NCBI GenBank assembly: GCA_016195615.1
Contig: JACPZF010000067.1
Span: 1 to 7,488 of the forward strand
Direction: 5' to 3'
DNA length: 7,488 bases
Source: Candidatus Gottesmanbacteria bacterium
GTDB lineage: Bacteria; Patescibacteriota; Microgenomatia; JACPZF01
Shown here: piece by piece, positions 6,259-7,488 of the stretch
How the letters are laid out: the number at the start of each line of letters is the position of its first letter
How positions within the stretch are numbered: position 1 is the first letter of the stretch
Translations under genes and position numbers: made by a program
The notes under the pieces: model-generated
Databases searched by the model: none
Told to the model about the DNA's origin: nothing
What the model saw: the letters and a program-made list of their open reading frames with translations, nothing else

Positions 6259-7479
6259 ATGCGTATTCTCGCCATTGAAACTTCTTGCGATGAAACCGCG
6301 GCAGCCGTAGTCGAAAACGGTACGAAAATTTTAAGTAGTGTCCTTGCTTCGTCTTCTGATATTCATCAAAAAACCGGCGGGGTTGTTCCAGAAGAAGCCG
6401 CGAGGGAACAGGTAAAATGCATTATTCCTGTTATTGATGAGGCAATTAAAAATTCAAAATTAAAAATTAAAAATTTAAATGCCATCGCCGTTACCGTTGG
6501 CCCTGGCCTTATTGGTTCCTTACTCGTTGGCGTCGAAACAGCCAAAACCCTAGCCTTCACCTGGCATAAACCGATTATTCCTATTAATCATCTTGTCGCG
6601 CATATCTACGCCAACTGGTTAACAACCTATGACCAACCACCAACCACCAACCACCAACTCCCAGAATTTCCCGCCCTCTGTCTCGTCGTTTCTGGCGGTC
6701 ATACTGATTTAGTCTTAATGAAAAACCATGGTAAATTCCAGTATTTGGGTGGCACTAGAGACGACGCGGCGGGAGAATGTTTTGATAAAACAGCGAGACT
6801 TTTGGGGCTCGCTCCTTATTACGGCGGCCCGGCAATAGCCGCCGCGGCAAAACAGTACAATACCGTCATTCTGGGAAGGATCCGCCAGTTGGCGGAGACG
6901 ACTCCAGAATCGGACCTGTCTCGAGCGAAGTCGAGAGATTCTGGACAAGTCCTTCGACCCCGAGCTCAAGACCGAGGGGCTCAGGACCGAGGGGCCAGAA
7001 TGACAAAAAAAAATATCAATATCTCGTTGCCGAGACCCATGATTAGTAGCAACGATTTAGAGATGTCTTTTAGCGGACTCAAAACCGCGGTTGTTCGGGA
7101 AGTTGAAAAACTAAAAACAATCAAGCAATTTAACAATGAAACAATAAATTATCTTGCCTACGAAATTCAAGAAGCGATTACTGATGTTTTAGTGGCAAAA
7201 ATAATTAAGGCAGCCAAAATTTACCAACCGAAATCCATCCTTTTGGCCGGAGGCGTGTCGGCAAATCAAAGATTACGAGAAAAAATGGCACTAGAAATTA
7301 GAAATTTCTTGTCCACCGAAGCCTTGGCGAAGGTGGAAAAATTAAAAATTAATCTCTTCGTTCCGCCATCAAAACTCTGCACTGACAATGCAGCCTACAT
7401 TGCTTCCTGTGCTTATTTTAATTACCATCCTGCTGCCTGGCAAAAAATCACCGCCGACCCGGGGTTATCCATTGTCTAA
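6259..7479 (+). CDS. tsaD: tRNA N6-adenosine threonylcarbamoyltransferase TsaD, with in-frame repeat insertions
   Basis: TsaD transfers the threonylcarbamoyl group to A37 of ANN-decoding tRNAs (t6A), acting with TsaB and TsaE, which are not in this window. The Kae1/TsaD fold is clear: ETSCDETAAA (7-16), GPGLIGSLLVG (81-91), metal ligands His111 and His115 in HLVAH, SGGHTDLVL (145-153), DDAAGECFDK (168-177), LPRPM (257-261), SFSGLKTAV (270-278), GGVSANQRLRE (331-341) and KLCTDNAA (372-379) with the likely third ligand Asp376. At 406 residues it is about 65 longer than E. coli TsaD (337) or the Bacillus protein (346). The excess lies at ~121-135, 203-249 and ~346-362, each encoded by repeat-like DNA. 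All catalytic motifs remain and no stop or frameshift occurs, so it is probably functional. ATG 6259 begins MRILAIETSC, the normal N-terminus. No Shine-Dalgarno. Ends nine bases before the window edge. Confidence 0.97.
   Translation: MRILAIETSCDETAAAVVENGTKILSSVLASSSDIHQKTGGVVPEEAAREQVKCIIPVIDEAIKNSKLKIKNLNAIAVTVGPGLIGSLLVGVETAKTLAFTWHKPIIPINHLVAHIYANWLTTYDQPPTTNHQLPEFPALCLVVSGGHTDLVLMKNHGKFQYLGGTRDDAAGECFDKTARLLGLAPYYGGPAIAAAAKQYNTVILGRIRQLAETTPESDLSRAKSRDSGQVLRPRAQDRGAQDRGARMTKKNINISLPRPMISSNDLEMSFSGLKTAVVREVEKLKTIKQFNNETINYLAYEIQEAITDVLVAKIIKAAKIYQPKSILLAGGVSANQRLREKMALEIRNFLSTEALAKVEKLKINLFVPPSKLCTDNAAYIASCAYFNYHPAAWQKITADPGLSIV
6632..6659 (+). repeat. 7-bp microsatellite ACCAACC, four units, inside tsaD
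   Basis: ACCAACC occurs in tandem at 6632-6638, 6639-6645 and 6646-6652, followed by ACCAACT at 6653-6659. It encodes part of a Gln/Pro/Thr/Asn-rich loop (about residues 125-134) just before the conserved strand leading to SGGHT. Four 7-base units are 28 bases, so changes of copy number would shift the frame unless made in threes. Confidence 0.9.
6865..7004. repeat. 140-bp palindromic repeat element inserted in frame in tsaD
   Basis: The ends are perfect 10-bp terminal inverted repeats: GTCATTCTGG (6865-6874) and CCAGAATGAC (6995-7004). Inside are three nested or adjacent hairpins: TCCGCCA/TGGCGGA (6881-6887/6890-6896), TCCAGAATC/GATTCTGGA (6903-6911/6937-6945) and, within the latter, TCTCGA/TCGAGA (6919-6924/6931-6936). 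A 15-bp tandem repeat follows (6964-6978 and 6979-6993, one mismatch), read as AQDRG twice. The element is richer in G+C than its surroundings. It encodes residues 203-249 between the GGPAI helix and LPRPM, where ordinary TsaD has a short loop. The left end starts exactly on codon 203, and the net gain is 47 codons. Confidence 0.85.
7294..7350. repeat. Hairpin in AT-rich flanks, inserted in frame in tsaD
   Basis: TCCACC (7312-7317) and GGTGGA (7332-7337) form a stem with an inner GCC/GGC pairing and a TT tip. On the left is GAAATT-AGA-AATTTC (7294-7308), and on the right an AAAAATTAAAAATT tract (7337-7350). The segment encodes about residues 346-362, between GGVSANQRLREKM and INLFVPP, where family members have a short link. 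Confidence 0.65.
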
Positions 7480-7488
7480 AATTTTCCC

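Noticed and set aside
6715..6969. Open - strand frame across the tsaD insertion
   Set aside because: It is antisense to conserved TsaD motifs and to the palindromic element, and has no recognisable protein features.
6865..7004. tsaD as a pseudogene broken by insertion
   Set aside because: The frame is intact through all insertions and every catalytic and metal-binding motif is present on both sides.
1..7488. UGA recoded as glycine (code 25)
   Set aside because: The conserved genes read through without in-frame TGA, and TGA serves as the stop of the - strand gene at 74-838.

Overview
The window looks like a piece of a Patescibacteria (Candidate Phyla Radiation) genome. Grounds: AT-rich DNA, tightly packed genes with almost no Shine-Dalgarno sequences, a nucleotidyltransferase family that I know mainly from these genomes, a VanW/peptidoglycan-binding-4 envelope protein, and short palindromic or low-complexity repeats that run through coding sequence. 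TGA is used as a normal stop, so the UGA-glycine code of Gracilibacteria/SR1 is not in use. I cannot place it more precisely.

Layout. At 1-246 the + strand is open from the window edge and its first ~46 codons resemble the C-terminal tail of an integrase-core transposase. It faces, and overlaps, a 254-residue unrecognised protein with a hydrophobic C-terminus on the - strand (74-838). A 150-base gap (839-988) holds nothing I can name. Next on the - strand is a nucleotidyltransferase-fold protein (989-1840), transcribed divergently from an AI-2E/PerM-type membrane protein (1890-2885). The latter converges on, and overlaps by 47 bases, a lipoprotein ABC solute-binding protein (2839-4155, - strand). 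A 97-base divergent region (4156-4252) separates that gene from a + strand run with 28- and 31-base gaps: VanW-domain protein (4253-5731), small cytidylyltransferase-like protein (5760-6227) and tsaD (6259-7479).

How the genes relate. tsaD makes the universal tRNA t6A modification. The VanW protein, the solute-binding lipoprotein and the AI-2E-type protein are envelope or transport proteins. The small nucleotidyltransferase probably activates a sugar- or polyol-phosphate, possibly for surface polymers. No single pathway links them; the + strand run is probably one transcript.

The most interesting signal is not a gene. tsaD, normally an essential housekeeping gene, is about 65 residues longer than usual, and the excess falls in at least three places where repeats are read in frame: a 140-bp palindromic element with perfect 10-bp terminal inverted repeats (6865-7004), a 7-bp microsatellite in four copies (6632-6659), and a 26-bp hairpin in AT-rich flanks (7294-7350). 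A 45-bp-period duplication with a 14-bp palindrome sits in the nucleotidyltransferase gene (1682-1750), and a perfect 29-bp inverted repeat brackets the small cytidylyltransferase-like gene. Together these suggest dispersed short repeat elements that invade genes in frame, comparable in principle to Rickettsia palindromic elements.
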